Counted from the stretch's first letter, positions 8,281-16,858 are shown. The stretch is 64,000 bases of DNA from T1Sed10-7 sp046540855 (GCA_046540855.1 JBKHEJ010000001.1:1-64000); one strand, 5' to 3'. The notes: generated by a model not told the origin, from the letters alone. Made by a program: numbers and translations.

Positions 8281-9636
8281 ATGAAGACCGTACGGCTCGG
8301 CAGCGGCTCCGCCTACTGGGGCGACCTGATGGAACCGGCGGTCGAGCTCGCCGAGCGGGGCGGGCTCGACTACCTCAGCTTCGACCACCTCGCTGAGCTG
8401 ACCCTGGCGATCCTCCAGCGGCAGCGCTCCAAGGACCCCTCGCGCGGCTACATCGCCGACATCGTCCCCTGGATGGAGGCGATCCTGCCGATCGCCCGTC
8501 GCAACGGCACGAAGCTCATCACCAACGCCGGGGGTGCGAACCCGCCCGCAGCTGGTGAGCGGGTGGTCGAGATCGCCCGCGCGCACGGGCTGGTCGGCAC
8601 GAAGGTCGCGGTGGTCACCGGCGATGACGTGCACCAGGCCATGCTCGACCTGCACGCCGAGGGCCACGCCTTCCCCAACCTCGACACCGGCGAGGTGGAC
8701 CTCTCCCGCGTGCTGGACCGGATCATCGCGGCCAACGCCTACATCGGTGCCGAGGGCATCATCACGGGCCTCGAGCAGGGCGCGGACGTCGTGGTCACGG
8801 GCCGGGCGTCGGACAACGCGTTGTACGCGGGCCCCCTGATGCACGAGTTCGGCTGGACCTACGACGACGTCGAGAAGGTCGGTGCGGCGGTCACGATCGG
8901 GCACCTGCTGGAGTGCGCGGCACTCGCCAGCGGGTCCCTGTCCAACCTCTGGCAGGAAGCCCGCCCCCTGTCGCGCATCGGCTTCCCCTTCGCTGACGTC
9001 GACGAGGAGGCGACCGCGCTGTTCAGCAAGCTGGAGGGCACCGGCGGGCTCGTCACCGAGCTGACCCTCAAGGAGCAACTGGTCTACGAGATCGCCGACC
9101 CGACGAGCTACCTCATGCCCGATGGCATCGCGGACTTCACCGCGCCGACCTTCGCCCAGGTCGGCCCGGACCGGGTCGAGGCCACCGGGATGACCGGCAG
9201 GGCCCGTCCGGACCAGCTCAAGGTCTGCGTCGGGTTCGAGGACGGCTGGATCGGCGAGGGGGTCGCGATGTTCTCCTGGCCCGACGCCTACGCCAAGGCG
9301 CGTAACGGCGAGGAGATCGTGCGCGACCGACTGGGGATGCTCGGGGTCTCCCCGCGCGAGATCGTGTTCGAGTACCTCGGCGTCAACACCCTGCACGGGC
9401 CGACCGCGCCCGAGCCCTCCGGTGACCTCAACGAGGTCGGTCTGCGCGTAGCGGCCCACTGCGACACCCGCGCCGAGGCCGAGGTGGTCCGCCGCGAGAT
9501 CCTGCACCTGTGGACCCTCGGCGGGGTCGGCTCGGCGATCATGCCGCCCGGGCGGCCCCGGCCGGTCACCAGCCTGTGGCCGACGCTCATCCCGCGCGAC
9601 GCGGTCCAGGTCGACGTCCAGCTGCTGGAGGCCTGA
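8281..9636 (+). CDS. AtuA-type protein, DUF1446 domain
   Basis: Member of the DUF1446 family named after AtuA of acyclic terpene utilisation, 451 aa, biochemical role unknown. Recognised by TVRLGSGSAYWGD at the start, LITNAGGANPPAAGE, GADVVVTGRASDNALY and GHLLECAALASG. Many family members carry a C-terminal ferredoxin-fold AtuA domain on the same chain; here that domain is a separate gene (10449-10757). The ATG at 8281 has GGGAGAGG just upstream, and the 52-residue Arg-rich extension from 8125 is rejected. Followed after 3 bp by the crotonase gene, so the three rightward genes form an operon. Confidence 0.85.
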   Translation: MKTVRLGSGSAYWGDLMEPAVELAERGGLDYLSFDHLAELTLAILQRQRSKDPSRGYIADIVPWMEAILPIARRNGTKLITNAGGANPPAAGERVVEIARAHGLVGTKVAVVTGDDVHQAMLDLHAEGHAFPNLDTGEVDLSRVLDRIIAANAYIGAEGIITGLEQGADVVVTGRASDNALYAGPLMHEFGWTYDDVEKVGAAVTIGHLLECAALASGSLSNLWQEARPLSRIGFPFADVDEEATALFSKLEGTGGLVTELTLKEQLVYEIADPTSYLMPDGIADFTAPTFAQVGPDRVEATGMTGRARPDQLKVCVGFEDGWIGEGVAMFSWPDAYAKARNGEEIVRDRLGMLGVSPREIVFEYLGVNTLHGPTAPEPSGDLNEVGLRVAAHCDTRAEAEVVRREILHLWTLGGVGSAIMPPGRPRPVTSLWPTLIPRDAVQVDVQLLEA

Positions 9637-9639
9637 GCG

Positions 9640-10452
9640 GTGCTGCGCGAGGAACGCTCGAAGGACCGGGTCCTCACGCTCACGCTCGCGGCGCCCGAGC
9701 GGCGCAACGCGCTCGACTACGCCGCGGTGCGCGAGCTGTGCGATGCCCTGCGTGCCGCTGATGCCGACCCGGACGTCCGCGCCGTCCTGCTGCAGGCCGA
9801 CGGCAAGGTGTTCTCCGCCGGGGCCAACCTGAGGGAGTTCCAGGCCGAGCTCGCCTCCTCCGCCACCGACTTCTACGAGTCGGGTGCGGTGTGGGAGGAG
9901 CTGTTCACGCTCGTGCCGACCCTCGGCACCCCGCTGGTGATCGCGGTGCACGGCCCGGCGCGGGCCGGTGCCGTCGGCCTCGTGGCGCTCGGCGACCTCG
10001 TGCTGGCCTCGCCCTCGGCGGACTTCAGCCTCAGCGAGATCAAGATCGGGCTGTTCCCGATCATGGTGCTGCCGATGGTGCAGCGGGTGGTCGGGTACCG
10101 GGCCGCCCAGGACCTCGCGCTCACCGGCCGGGTGATCGGCGCCGAGGAGGCTCACGCCATCGGCCTGGTCAGCCGCGTGGTCGGTGACGACGAGCTGCGC
10201 GCTCGGGCCCACGAGGTGGCGGCCGAGCTGGCTGCCAGCGCGCCCCGTGCCCTGGCCTACGGACGGCAGCTGCTCGCGCGCCTCGCCGACCTGCCCTACG
10301 CCGAAGCGGTCCACCACGCCCGCACGATGCGCGGCACCTTCCTGCACACCCCGGACATCCACGAAGGCGTCGCCGCCTTCCTCGACAAGCGTGCACCTCA
10401 GTGGCACACGCCCGATCCCGCCCGTCCGGCAACCGAGGAGGACCTCTCGTGA
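9640..10452 (+). CDS. Enoyl-CoA hydratase/isomerase (crotonase) family protein
   Basis: Crotonase-fold protein of 270 aa. The oxyanion-hole segments are VFSAGANLREF (near 58-67) and HGPARAGAVGL (near 104-114). Glu133 in FSLSEIKIGLFP matches the acid of enoyl-CoA hydratase 1 equivalent to Glu164, but the position of the second acid (Glu144 in the rat enzyme) is hydrophobic in AGAVGLVAL. It may thus be an isomerase-type or other single-acid crotonase rather than a standard hydratase. GTG start 3 bp after the AtuA-type stop; its own stop overlaps the next start by 4 nt (GTGA). In Atu pathways a crotonase hydrates a branched glutaconyl-CoA intermediate. Confidence 0.88.
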   Translation: MLREERSKDRVLTLTLAAPERRNALDYAAVRELCDALRAADADPDVRAVLLQADGKVFSAGANLREFQAELASSATDFYESGAVWEELFTLVPTLGTPLVIAVHGPARAGAVGLVALGDLVLASPSADFSLSEIKIGLFPIMVLPMVQRVVGYRAAQDLALTGRVIGAEEAHAIGLVSRVVGDDELRARAHEVAAELAASAPRALAYGRQLLARLADLPYAEAVHHARTMRGTFLHTPDIHEGVAAFLDKRAPQWHTPDPARPATEEDLS

Positions 10453-10757
10453 AGCTCGTCGACATCGCGTACGCCCGGTCGGGCGACAAGGGTGACGTCT
10501 CCAACATCGGCGTCATCGCCAAGGATCCCGCGGACTACGAGCGCATCGGGCGGGCGCTGACGCCGGAGCGGATCCGCGCGCACTTCGGCGAGTGGGTGCA
10601 GGGCGAGGTGACCGTCTACCCGATGCCCAACATCCACAGCTACAACGTCGTCTGCGAGCGCTCCTTGGGCGGTGGCGCCACCAGCACGGTCCGCTTCGAC
10701 CAGACCGGCAAGGCCATGAGCACCGCGCTGCTACGGCTCGAGCTCGAGGAGGACTGA
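10449..10757 (+). CDS. AtuA C-terminal ferredoxin-fold domain protein
   Basis: Small protein of 102 aa that matches the C-terminal domain usually fused to DUF1446 in AtuA-type proteins: LVDIAYARSGDKGDVSNIGV at the start and VYPMPNIHSYNVVCERSLGGG in the middle. The GTG start overlaps the crotonase stop. With the DUF1446 protein at 8281 it probably forms one two-chain enzyme, with the crotonase gene placed between its two halves. The catalytic role is unknown for the family. Confidence 0.8.
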   Translation: MKLVDIAYARSGDKGDVSNIGVIAKDPADYERIGRALTPERIRAHFGEWVQGEVTVYPMPNIHSYNVVCERSLGGGATSTVRFDQTGKAMSTALLRLELEED

Positions 10758-10802
10758 GCCGCCACGCACCCGCTCCGACCCGCCCCCGCTGTGGAGGACG
10801 AC

Positions 10803-11876
10803 GTGCCCGACCTGTTCGACCCGCTCACCCTGCGCTCGGTGACCCTGCGCAACCGCCTCGGGGTCGCCCCGATGTGTCAGTACTCGGCCGTGGACGGGGT
10901 CCCGAACGAGTGGCACCTCGTCCACCTCGCCTCGCGCGCGGTCGGTGGCAACGGGCTCGTCATCGCCGAGGCCACCGGGGTGGTGCCGGAGGGGCGGATC
11001 TCGCCGGGCTGCCTCGGCCTGTGGAACGACACCCAGACGGAGGCGTTCGCGCGCATCACCGCGCTCGTGCGGGCTGGCGGCGCGGTGCCAGCGATCCAGC
11101 TCGGGCACGCCGGCCGCAAGGCCTCCACCGCCGTACCCGCCGACGGGGAGGGCCCGATCGGACCGGACGAGGGCGGCTGGCCGACCGTCGCCCCGAGCCC
11201 GCTGCCCTTCGCGGAGGGCTTCCCCGTCCCGCACGAGCTGACCGTGGCCGAGATCGCCGCGCTGGTCGGCGCGTTCCGGGCCGCCGCCGAGCGGGCGCTC
11301 GCGGCCGGGTTCGAGCTGCTCGAGCTGCACGGCGCCCACGGCTACCTGATGCACAGCTTCCACTCCCCGGTGTCCAACCGGCGCGAGGACGCCTACGGCG
11401 GCGACCTGCTCGGACGGACCCGCTTCACCCGTGAGATCGTCGACGCGGTCCGTGAGGTCTGGCCGGAGAAGCTCCCGCTCGCGGTGCGGCTGTCCACGAC
11501 CGACTGGATCGAGGGCGGCTGGACCGTGGAGGACTCGGTCGAGCTGTCGAGGTGGCTGCGCGACGCCGGGGTCGACCTGATCGACTGCAGCTCCGGCGGG
11601 GCGGCACCGGGCGTGGCGATCCCGACCGGGCCCGGGTACCAGGTCCCCTTCGCCGAGCAGATCCGCCGCGAGGCGGGGATCGCCACCGCGGCGGTGGGAA
11701 TGATCACCGAGCCCGTGCAGGCGCAGGCCATCATCGCCGAAGGCTCGGCCGACGTGGTCCTGCTCGCCCGCGAGTCGCTGCGTGACCCCTACTTCCCGCG
11801 CCGCGCCGCAGCCGAGCTCGGCATGCTCGAGCGGCTCGAGGCACCGACCCCGTACCGCCGCGCATGGGCCTCCTGA
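10803..11876 (+). CDS. Old Yellow Enzyme family NAD(P)H:flavin oxidoreductase
   Basis: FMN-dependent ene-reductase of the YqjM/thermophilic-like branch, 357 aa. Visible features: VAPMCQYSA with Cys25, the proton-donor region ELHGAHGYLMHSF (His176, His179), SPVSNRREDAYGG near 188-200 and a C-terminal Arg in PYRRAW, typical of YqjM-type dimers. The GTG at 10803 follows GGAGG by 5 nt; the GTG at 10791 contains that ribosome site and is less likely. Such enzymes reduce activated C=C bonds, including enoyl-CoA analogues. It lies 45 bp after the AtuA domain gene and is probably the last gene of that operon. Confidence 0.92.
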   Translation: MPDLFDPLTLRSVTLRNRLGVAPMCQYSAVDGVPNEWHLVHLASRAVGGNGLVIAEATGVVPEGRISPGCLGLWNDTQTEAFARITALVRAGGAVPAIQLGHAGRKASTAVPADGEGPIGPDEGGWPTVAPSPLPFAEGFPVPHELTVAEIAALVGAFRAAAERALAAGFELLELHGAHGYLMHSFHSPVSNRREDAYGGDLLGRTRFTREIVDAVREVWPEKLPLAVRLSTTDWIEGGWTVEDSVELSRWLRDAGVDLIDCSSGGAAPGVAIPTGPGYQVPFAEQIRREAGIATAAVGMITEPVQAQAIIAEGSADVVLLARESLRDPYFPRRAAAELGMLERLEAPTPYRRAWAS

Positions 11877-12062
11877 GGTGCAGTGCCCGGACCCGTCGGA
11901 CGGCCAAGGCCGGCCGCATGCTTGCCGCGCTAGGCTCACCTCGCCCGCGTCCGTCCGCGGGTTGCGCTGGCGGTTGGCCGATCGGCCTCGCGCTCCGGGG
12001 GTCGGTGACCGAGCGTCATCCCGTCCCGGGCGCGTACCGGGCCTATCGACGAAGGCAGGACC

Positions 12063-12662
12063 GTGGCACAGATAACCGCTGAGGCGCCGACCCGGGCGCG
12101 GATCGTCGATGCGGCGGTCGACCTGTTCCACCGGCAGGGCTACAACGCCACCTCGCTGCGCCAGATCGCCGATGAGGTCGGGCTGCAGGTGGGCAGCCTC
12201 TACAACCACATGGCCTCCAAGGAGCAGCTGCTCTACGACATCATGCGCGAGGTGATGGAGGAGCTCATCGAACACACCGAGGAGGAGATGGCTGCGGCCG
12301 GTCCGGACCCCATCGAACGGGTGCGGGCGTTCCTGCGGGCGTCGATCCACTTCCACGCGACCCGCCAGAAACAGACCTTCATCGGCAACACGGAGCTGCG
12401 GGGGCTCTCCTCCGAGCACCGCAGCGAGGTGGTGGCCCTGCGCGACCGCTACGAGTCGATCCTCCGGGAGGCGCTCCAGACCGCCCAGGACGAGGGTTCG
12501 CTCGACCTCGAGGACGTCCAGCTCGCGACCTTCGCGGCGTTGGCGCTGTGCACCTCGGTCGCGACCTGGTACCGGCCCGACGGCCGGCTCTCCCTCGAGG
12601 ACCTCGACCGGCTCCTGCCAGGCTTCTTCGGCCCGCTGTGCCGGGCGACCGACCGTAGCTGA
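12063..12662 (+). CDS. TetR family regulator, candidate master of the ACGAACG regulon
   Basis: Predicted repressor of 199 aa. The N-terminal HTH, SLRQIADEVGLQVGSLYNHM followed by SKEQLLYDIM, is of the type seen in KstR2/FadR-like TetR proteins that sense acyl-CoA or related esters. GTG start with AGGA upstream. It has a lone promoter: TAGGCT at 11931-11936 and a 12-bp palindrome GGCCGATCGGCC at 11976-11987, but no clear ACGAACG site. It stands directly before the first two rightward genes with those sites (MaoC, carboxylase) and is the only other TetR gene in the window. Control of the regulon is inference from proximity and family. Confidence 0.88.
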   Translation: MAQITAEAPTRARIVDAAVDLFHRQGYNATSLRQIADEVGLQVGSLYNHMASKEQLLYDIMREVMEELIEHTEEEMAAAGPDPIERVRAFLRASIHFHATRQKQTFIGNTELRGLSSEHRSEVVALRDRYESILREALQTAQDEGSLDLEDVQLATFAALALCTSVATWYRPDGRLSLEDLDRLLPGFFGPLCRATDRS

Positions 12663-12727
12663 GGGCCAGGCCGCACCGCCGCGCTGGGCTCGCTGCGACG
12701 CGCGTCGAGGTGGCGTTCGCCGCGCGA

Positions 12728-12743
12728 GCGAACGCACGTTAGT
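12728..12743. promoter_or_regulatory. Operator-like site 2 (12/14)
   Basis: GCGAACG-CA-CGTTAGT in the 125-bp gap between the TetR gene and the MaoC gene. A TAGTGT -10-like hexamer overlaps its right end (12740-12745), so binding would cover the promoter. Confidence 0.65.
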
Positions 12744-12787
12744 GTTCGCGCGACGTGCGAGGTTCTTCGAGGACGGGAGGCACGCAG

Positions 12788-13309
12788 GTGGCAGACGGCG
12801 CCGAGGTCGCACCATCGCTCGAGTTCCGGCCCTACGACCGGGCCTGGGAGGACTTCCCCCTCGGCACCTTCGTGCGCACCCGGGGGATGACGGTCACCGA
12901 GACCCACATCGTCAACTGGGCGAACCTCGCGGGCGACTGGCTCCCACTGCACGTCGACCACCACGTCTCCGCCCGGACGCCCTTCGGGTCGGTCATCGCC
13001 CACGGGCCGCTCACCATCGCGCTGGCGCTGGGTCTGGTGATCCAGAGCGGCTTCTTCGGTGACTCGGTCATCGCCTGGCTGGGCCTGGACGAGGTCCGGC
13101 TGCCCCGGCCCGTCCTGCCGGGTGACACGATCTACGTCCACGCCGAGGTGGTCGAGCACGTCGTGACCTCCAAGCCGCACCGGGGGCGCATCAGCCTCAG
13201 CTACGACGTGCGCAACCAGCGCGACGAGGTCGTGCTCACCTTCCGCTCCGGCTTCCTCATGTACCGGCGGGACGTCACGGACGCCAAGCCGGCCGGCGAG
13301 ACGGGGTGA
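12788..13309 (+). CDS. MaoC-like hydratase
   Basis: Single hot-dog domain (R)-specific enoyl-CoA hydratase type protein, 173 aa. The hydratase-2 motif is clear: LAGDWLPLHVDHHVSARTPFGSVIAHG near residues 48-73, with Asp50 and His55 in the catalytic positions. The GTG at 12788 follows GGGAGG by 7 nt; an upstream GTG at 12755 lacks a good ribosome site. It has its own operator-like site at 12728 and lies just before the carboxylase operon, so it probably acts on the carboxylated or unsaturated acyl-CoA made there. Confidence 0.88.
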   Translation: MADGAEVAPSLEFRPYDRAWEDFPLGTFVRTRGMTVTETHIVNWANLAGDWLPLHVDHHVSARTPFGSVIAHGPLTIALALGLVIQSGFFGDSVIAWLGLDEVRLPRPVLPGDTIYVHAEVVEHVVTSKPHRGRISLSYDVRNQRDEVVLTFRSGFLMYRRDVTDAKPAGETG

Positions 13310-13318
13310 GCTTCGAGT

Positions 13319-13356
13319 GCACCGGTTCGCTCTTGGTCGCCGCGCCGGACCGGTGC
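13319..13356. repeat. Inverted repeat GCACCGGT-N22-ACCGGTGC
   Basis: Perfect 8-bp arms at 13319-13326 and 13349-13356, directly before the TAGCGT -10-like element of the carboxylase promoter. It could be a terminator for the MaoC gene or a second regulator site over the -35 region; no T-run follows it. Confidence 0.4.
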
Positions 13357-13366
13357 TAGCGTTGAC

Positions 13367-13382
13367 CCGTACGAACGTTAGT
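13367..13382. promoter_or_regulatory. Operator-like site 3 (11/14)
   Basis: CCGTACG-AA-CGTTAGT upstream of the three-gene biotin carboxylase operon. TAGCGT at 13357-13362 ends 4 bp before it, so the site would sit at or next to the transcription start. Confidence 0.6.
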
Positions 13383-13494
13383 TTTTGCTCGGGCCGGTCG
13401 GCTGGCCGAGCCCGGCTCGCACCGCGTGTGCGGACCACGACGAATCGGGTGGTACGGGACGCCGGTGCGCTGGCCGGCGGGTGAGGAGACCAGG

Positions 13495-15042
13495 GTGAGC
13501 GAGGACCACGACGCTGGCGCCTTGCACGAGCGTGCCCGTCAGGCCAACGCGTCGGCGCGGCTCGGCGGCTCCGAGAAGCACCGCAACAAGCAGCTCGCCG
13601 CTGGCAAGATGCTCGTCCGCCAGCGGCTCGAGAAGCTGTTCGACGGCGACTGGGAGGTCGAGGACGGCCTGCTCACCCGCAGCGAGGAGGGGCTGCCGGG
13701 CGACGCCGTGGTGACCGCCTTCGGTCAGGTCCACGGCCGAACCGTCGGGGTCATCGCCAACGACTACACCGTCAAGGCGGGGACCTGGGGCCACAAGACC
13801 TTCAAGAAGATCACCCGCCTGCAGGAGCAGGCCGTGGAGCTGGGCGCGCCCATCGTCTACCTCGTCGACTCCGCGGGCGCCCGCATCACCGAGCAGTTCG
13901 AGTCCTACGTCGGCCGCAGCGCCTGGGGCAACATCTTCTACAACCAGATCCAGGTCTCCGGGCGCGTCCCGCAGCTGTGCGCGATGTTCGGCCCGTCGCC
14001 GGCAGGCTCGGCCTACATCCCGGCGCTGTGCGACCTGATCGTCATGGTCGAGGGCGAGGCCACCGCCTACCTCGGCTCGCCGCGGCTGGCGGAGATGGCG
14101 ACCGGGGAGAAGGTCACCCTCGAGGAGATGGGTGGCGCACGGATGCACTGCACGAGGTCCGGGCTCGGTGACGTGCTCGTCGCCGACGAGGACGCGGCCA
14201 TCGCCGCCCTGCGCGACTACCTCACCTTCGTGCCGGACCACTGGGAGGGCGAGCAACAGCTACGCCCCCCCGCCGCGCCCGCGAACCCGACCCCGATCGA
14301 GGAGATCGTCCCGGCCCGGGAGAACCTCGCCTTCGACATGCACGAACTGATCCACGCGCTCGTGGACGCCGACTCGTGGTTCCCGATGAAGGGGCTGTGG
14401 GCCAAGGAGCTGGTGACCGGTTTCGCGCGGCTCGGCGGCCGGCCGATCGGCATCGTCGCGAACAACTCCAAGTTCCGTGGAGGGGTGATCTTCCCCGACT
14501 CCTCCGACAAGGCTGCCCGGTTCATCTGGCTGTGCAACGCCTACAACATCCCGCTGCTGTTCCTGCAGGACATCTCCGGGTTCATGATCGGCTCCGCGGT
14601 CGAGAAGCAGGGCATCATCCGGCACGGCGCGAAGATGCTCTACGCCGTGTGCGAGGCCCGGGTGCCGCGCATCGCGGTCATGGTGCGCAAGGCCTACGGC
14701 GGTGGCTACCTCGCGATGTCCGGCGCGCCGACCAACCCCGACGCGCAGCTCGCGCTGCCGACCGCCCGCCCGGCACTGATGGGTCCGGCCGCGGCGATCA
14801 ACGCGATCTACGCCCGCAGGCTCGACGAGATGGAGGACCTCGACGAACGGCGGGCCTTCGTCATGGACAAGCAGGCCGAGTACGAGGAGGACATCGACAT
14901 CTTCCAGGTCGCCTCCGACAACTCGGTCGAGGCGGTGGTCCCCGGTGACGAGCTGCGCGAGGAGCTCATCCGCCGCTTCCACCTCTACAGCCGCCGTCCG
15001 GTCCGCCCGCACGACCGCCGCAACGGCGTCTACCCGGTGTGA
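13495..15042 (+). CDS. Acyl-CoA carboxylase, carboxyltransferase subunit
   Basis: Moves the carboxyl group from biotin to an acyl-CoA; 515 aa, normal for propionyl/methylcrotonyl-type beta subunits. Two crotonase-like halves are visible: an N-half with VYLVDSAGARITEQF and MFGPSPAGSAYIPALCD, and a C-half with LFLQDISGFMIGSAVEKQG and VRKAYGGGYLAMSGAP. The GTG at 13495 follows GAGGAG; the 23 upstream codons are not conserved-looking. Substrate could be propionyl-, methylcrotonyl-, geranyl- or another acyl-CoA; the neighbouring AtuA-type genes make a branched unsaturated substrate plausible but unproven. Biotin carboxylase and carrier genes follow. Confidence 0.92.
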   Translation: MSEDHDAGALHERARQANASARLGGSEKHRNKQLAAGKMLVRQRLEKLFDGDWEVEDGLLTRSEEGLPGDAVVTAFGQVHGRTVGVIANDYTVKAGTWGHKTFKKITRLQEQAVELGAPIVYLVDSAGARITEQFESYVGRSAWGNIFYNQIQVSGRVPQLCAMFGPSPAGSAYIPALCDLIVMVEGEATAYLGSPRLAEMATGEKVTLEEMGGARMHCTRSGLGDVLVADEDAAIAALRDYLTFVPDHWEGEQQLRPPAAPANPTPIEEIVPARENLAFDMHELIHALVDADSWFPMKGLWAKELVTGFARLGGRPIGIVANNSKFRGGVIFPDSSDKAARFIWLCNAYNIPLLFLQDISGFMIGSAVEKQGIIRHGAKMLYAVCEARVPRIAVMVRKAYGGGYLAMSGAPTNPDAQLALPTARPALMGPAAAINAIYARRLDEMEDLDERRAFVMDKQAEYEEDIDIFQVASDNSVEAVVPGDELREELIRRFHLYSRRPVRPHDRRNGVYPV

Positions 15043-15097
15043 GGTTCCGTCACCGTCCCCTCTGAGGTCCCGCCACCTCCCGTCCGGAAGGCCTGCC

Positions 15098-16426
15098 GTG
15101 TTCGACTCCCTCCTCGTCGCCAACCGGGGTGAGATCGCCTGCCGGGTCCTCAGCACCGCACGCGAGCTGGGCCTGCGCACGATCGCGGTGTACTCCGAGG
15201 CGGACGCTCGAGCCCGGCACGTCGAGCTCGCCGACGAGGCGGTGGCGATCGGCCCGGCCCCGGCGGCCGAGTCCTACCTCGACGTCGACGCCCTCGTCGG
15301 CGCGATCACCGCGACCTCGGCGGCCGCGGTCCACCCGGGCTACGGCTTCCTGTCGGAGAACGCCGGCTTCGCCCGGGCCGTCGAGGCGGCCGGCGCGGTC
15401 TGGGTCGGCCCTCGGCCTGAGACCATCGAGGCGGTCGGGGACAAGCGGGCGGCGCGTGAGGTGATGGCCGAGGCCGGGGTGCCCGTCAACGGCGGTGGTG
15501 CCGTCGAGGACCCCGAGGGGGCGCTCGCGATCGCCGACCGCATCGGCTTCCCCGTCATGGTCAAGGCCGCCGCCGGCGGCGGCGGGATCGGGATGCGCAT
15601 CGTGGACGATCGCGACGCGCTGGTCGCGGCGATCCGAAGCACGAGCGACCAGGCGGCCCGGTTCTTCGGCGACGGCAGCATCCTGCTCGAGCGGTACCTG
15701 CCGAACGCCCGGCACGTCGAGCTGCAGGTGCTGGGGCTCGCCGACGGCCGCGTGGCCGTGCTCGGCGAGCGGGACTGCTCGGTCCAGCGCCGTTACCAGA
15801 AGGTCATCGAGGAGTCCCCGTCCCCGGGCGTGTCCCCGCAGCTGCGCGCCCGCATGATCGAGGCCATCCGCGCCGGCGCGGAGCACCTCGGCTACCGCAA
15901 CGCGGGCACCTTCGAGTGCCTGGTCTCCGGCGACGACTTCGTGTTCCTCGAGGTCAACGCCCGCCTACAGGTCGAGCACCCGGTCACCGAGGCGGTCACC
16001 GGACTGGACCTGGTCGCCGAGCAGCTGCGGATCGCCGCCGGCGAGCCGCCGGGCTTCGACCCCGGCGCGATCACCCCGCACGGCCACGCCATCGAGCTGC
16101 GCGTCTACGCCGAGGACGGCAGGCGGTTCCTGCCCCGGCCCGGGACGATCGCGGCCTACGAGGAGCCGACCGGCCCGGGTATCCGCATCGACAGCGGGTT
16201 CCGGGCCGGCGATGCGATCACACCCTTCTACGACCCGCTGATCGCGAAGCTCGTCGCCCACGGCGAGGACCGGGCGCAGGCGATCGAGCGCGCCCGCGCG
16301 GCCGTGGACGCCTACGTCATCGAGGGGCTGACCAGCAACCTCGACCTCCTCGCCGAGGTGCTCGACGACCCGGGCTTCCGCACCGGCAACTACGACACGG
16401 GCATCGTCGCGCGCCTGCGCGCCTGA
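15098..16426 (+). CDS. Biotin carboxylase subunit
   Basis: ATP-grasp biotin carboxylase of 442 aa, with no biotinyl domain on the chain. Seen: LLVANRGEIACRVLSTARELG at the N-terminus, GYGFLSENAGFA, the glycine loop VKAAAGGGGIGMR, GERDCSVQRRYQKVIEESP and EVNARLQVEHPVTE. All regions expected of a complete catalytic subunit are present. GTG start with GGAAGG 8 nt upstream, 55 bp after the carboxyltransferase gene. A decayed piece of a second copy lies at about 45643-45758 and shares an exact 23-nt match with 16074-16096. Confidence 0.93.
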   Translation: MFDSLLVANRGEIACRVLSTARELGLRTIAVYSEADARARHVELADEAVAIGPAPAAESYLDVDALVGAITATSAAAVHPGYGFLSENAGFARAVEAAGAVWVGPRPETIEAVGDKRAAREVMAEAGVPVNGGGAVEDPEGALAIADRIGFPVMVKAAAGGGGIGMRIVDDRDALVAAIRSTSDQAARFFGDGSILLERYLPNARHVELQVLGLADGRVAVLGERDCSVQRRYQKVIEESPSPGVSPQLRARMIEAIRAGAEHLGYRNAGTFECLVSGDDFVFLEVNARLQVEHPVTEAVTGLDLVAEQLRIAAGEPPGFDPGAITPHGHAIELRVYAEDGRRFLPRPGTIAAYEEPTGPGIRIDSGFRAGDAITPFYDPLIAKLVAHGEDRAQAIERARAAVDAYVIEGLTSNLDLLAEVLDDPGFRTGNYDTGIVARLRA

Positions 16427-16491
16427 GCGCGCCCGGTCCGATGGTGCCCCGACCCCCAGACAGCCACGCAGCACCCCCGCGCCTGCCGCCT

Positions 16492-16541
16492 ACCGGCGGA
16501 GCCGGACCCACCCCTTCCAGGAGCGAGCCATGACCGAGATG
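16492..16541 (+). repeat. Direct repeat, left copy (50 bp identical to 45721-45770)
   Basis: The leader and first codons of the BCCP gene are repeated exactly at 45721-45770 in the same orientation, 29,229 bp away. Weaker similarity continues on both sides. The pair bounds the peptide/amide block. Confidence 0.9.
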
Positions 16542-16739
16542 CGCGCCGAGATGGCGGCCAACGTGTGGAAGATCGTCGTCGCCGACGGCGACGCGGTCGC
16601 CGCGGGCGACACCCTCGTCATCCTCGAGTCGATGAAGATGGAGATCCCCGTCGAGGCCGAGGCCGCCGGGCTGGTCACCCTCGCCGTCGAGGAGGGCCAG
16701 GCCATCGACGAGGACGACCTCATCGCGACGATCCAGTGA
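16530..16739 (+). CDS. Biotin carboxyl carrier protein (biotinyl domain)
   Basis: Free-standing biotinyl domain of 69 aa, the minimal size for this fold. The biotin-accepting Lys36 lies in ESMKMEIPV, and GDTL and the C-terminal DLIATIQ strand are present. AGGAG precedes the ATG. It carries the biotin between the carboxylase (15098) and carboxyltransferase (13495), completing a three-chain enzyme. A copy at 45759-45888 has lost 80 nt including this Lys. Its stop overlaps the start of a peptidase relic (16736). Confidence 0.92.
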   Translation: MTEMRAEMAANVWKIVVADGDAVAAGDTLVILESMKMEIPVEAEAAGLVTLAVEEGQAIDEDDLIATIQ

Positions 16740-16858
16740 GCGGTGCCACCCAGGACCTGCCGCCGCTGTCCGCCGACCAGTTGCTGGCGGCTACGCCGCA
16801 TCAGCGGGCTAGTGCCCGACCGCCGCTGCCACGGCGACGCGGTCGCGGACGGCGTTGA
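16736..16858 (+). pseudogene. 5' relic of an S9 peptidase gene
   Basis: A GTG overlapping the BCCP stop opens about 21 codons (ending DLPPLSADQLLAATP) that match the start of the intact S9 peptidase at 45885 (PPLSIDQLLAATP). After that the frame becomes Arg-rich nonsense and stops at 16858. The rest of the peptidase gene is missing here, while the full gene stands after the decayed BCCP copy 29 kb away. Confidence 0.75.

Noticed and set aside
8032..10407. Extension of the CoA-transferase frame by 792 residues on the minus strand
   Set aside because: It is the antisense of the AtuA-type and crotonase genes; the residues are Arg/Gly/His-rich with no domain, and a good ribosome site and family start exist at 8031.
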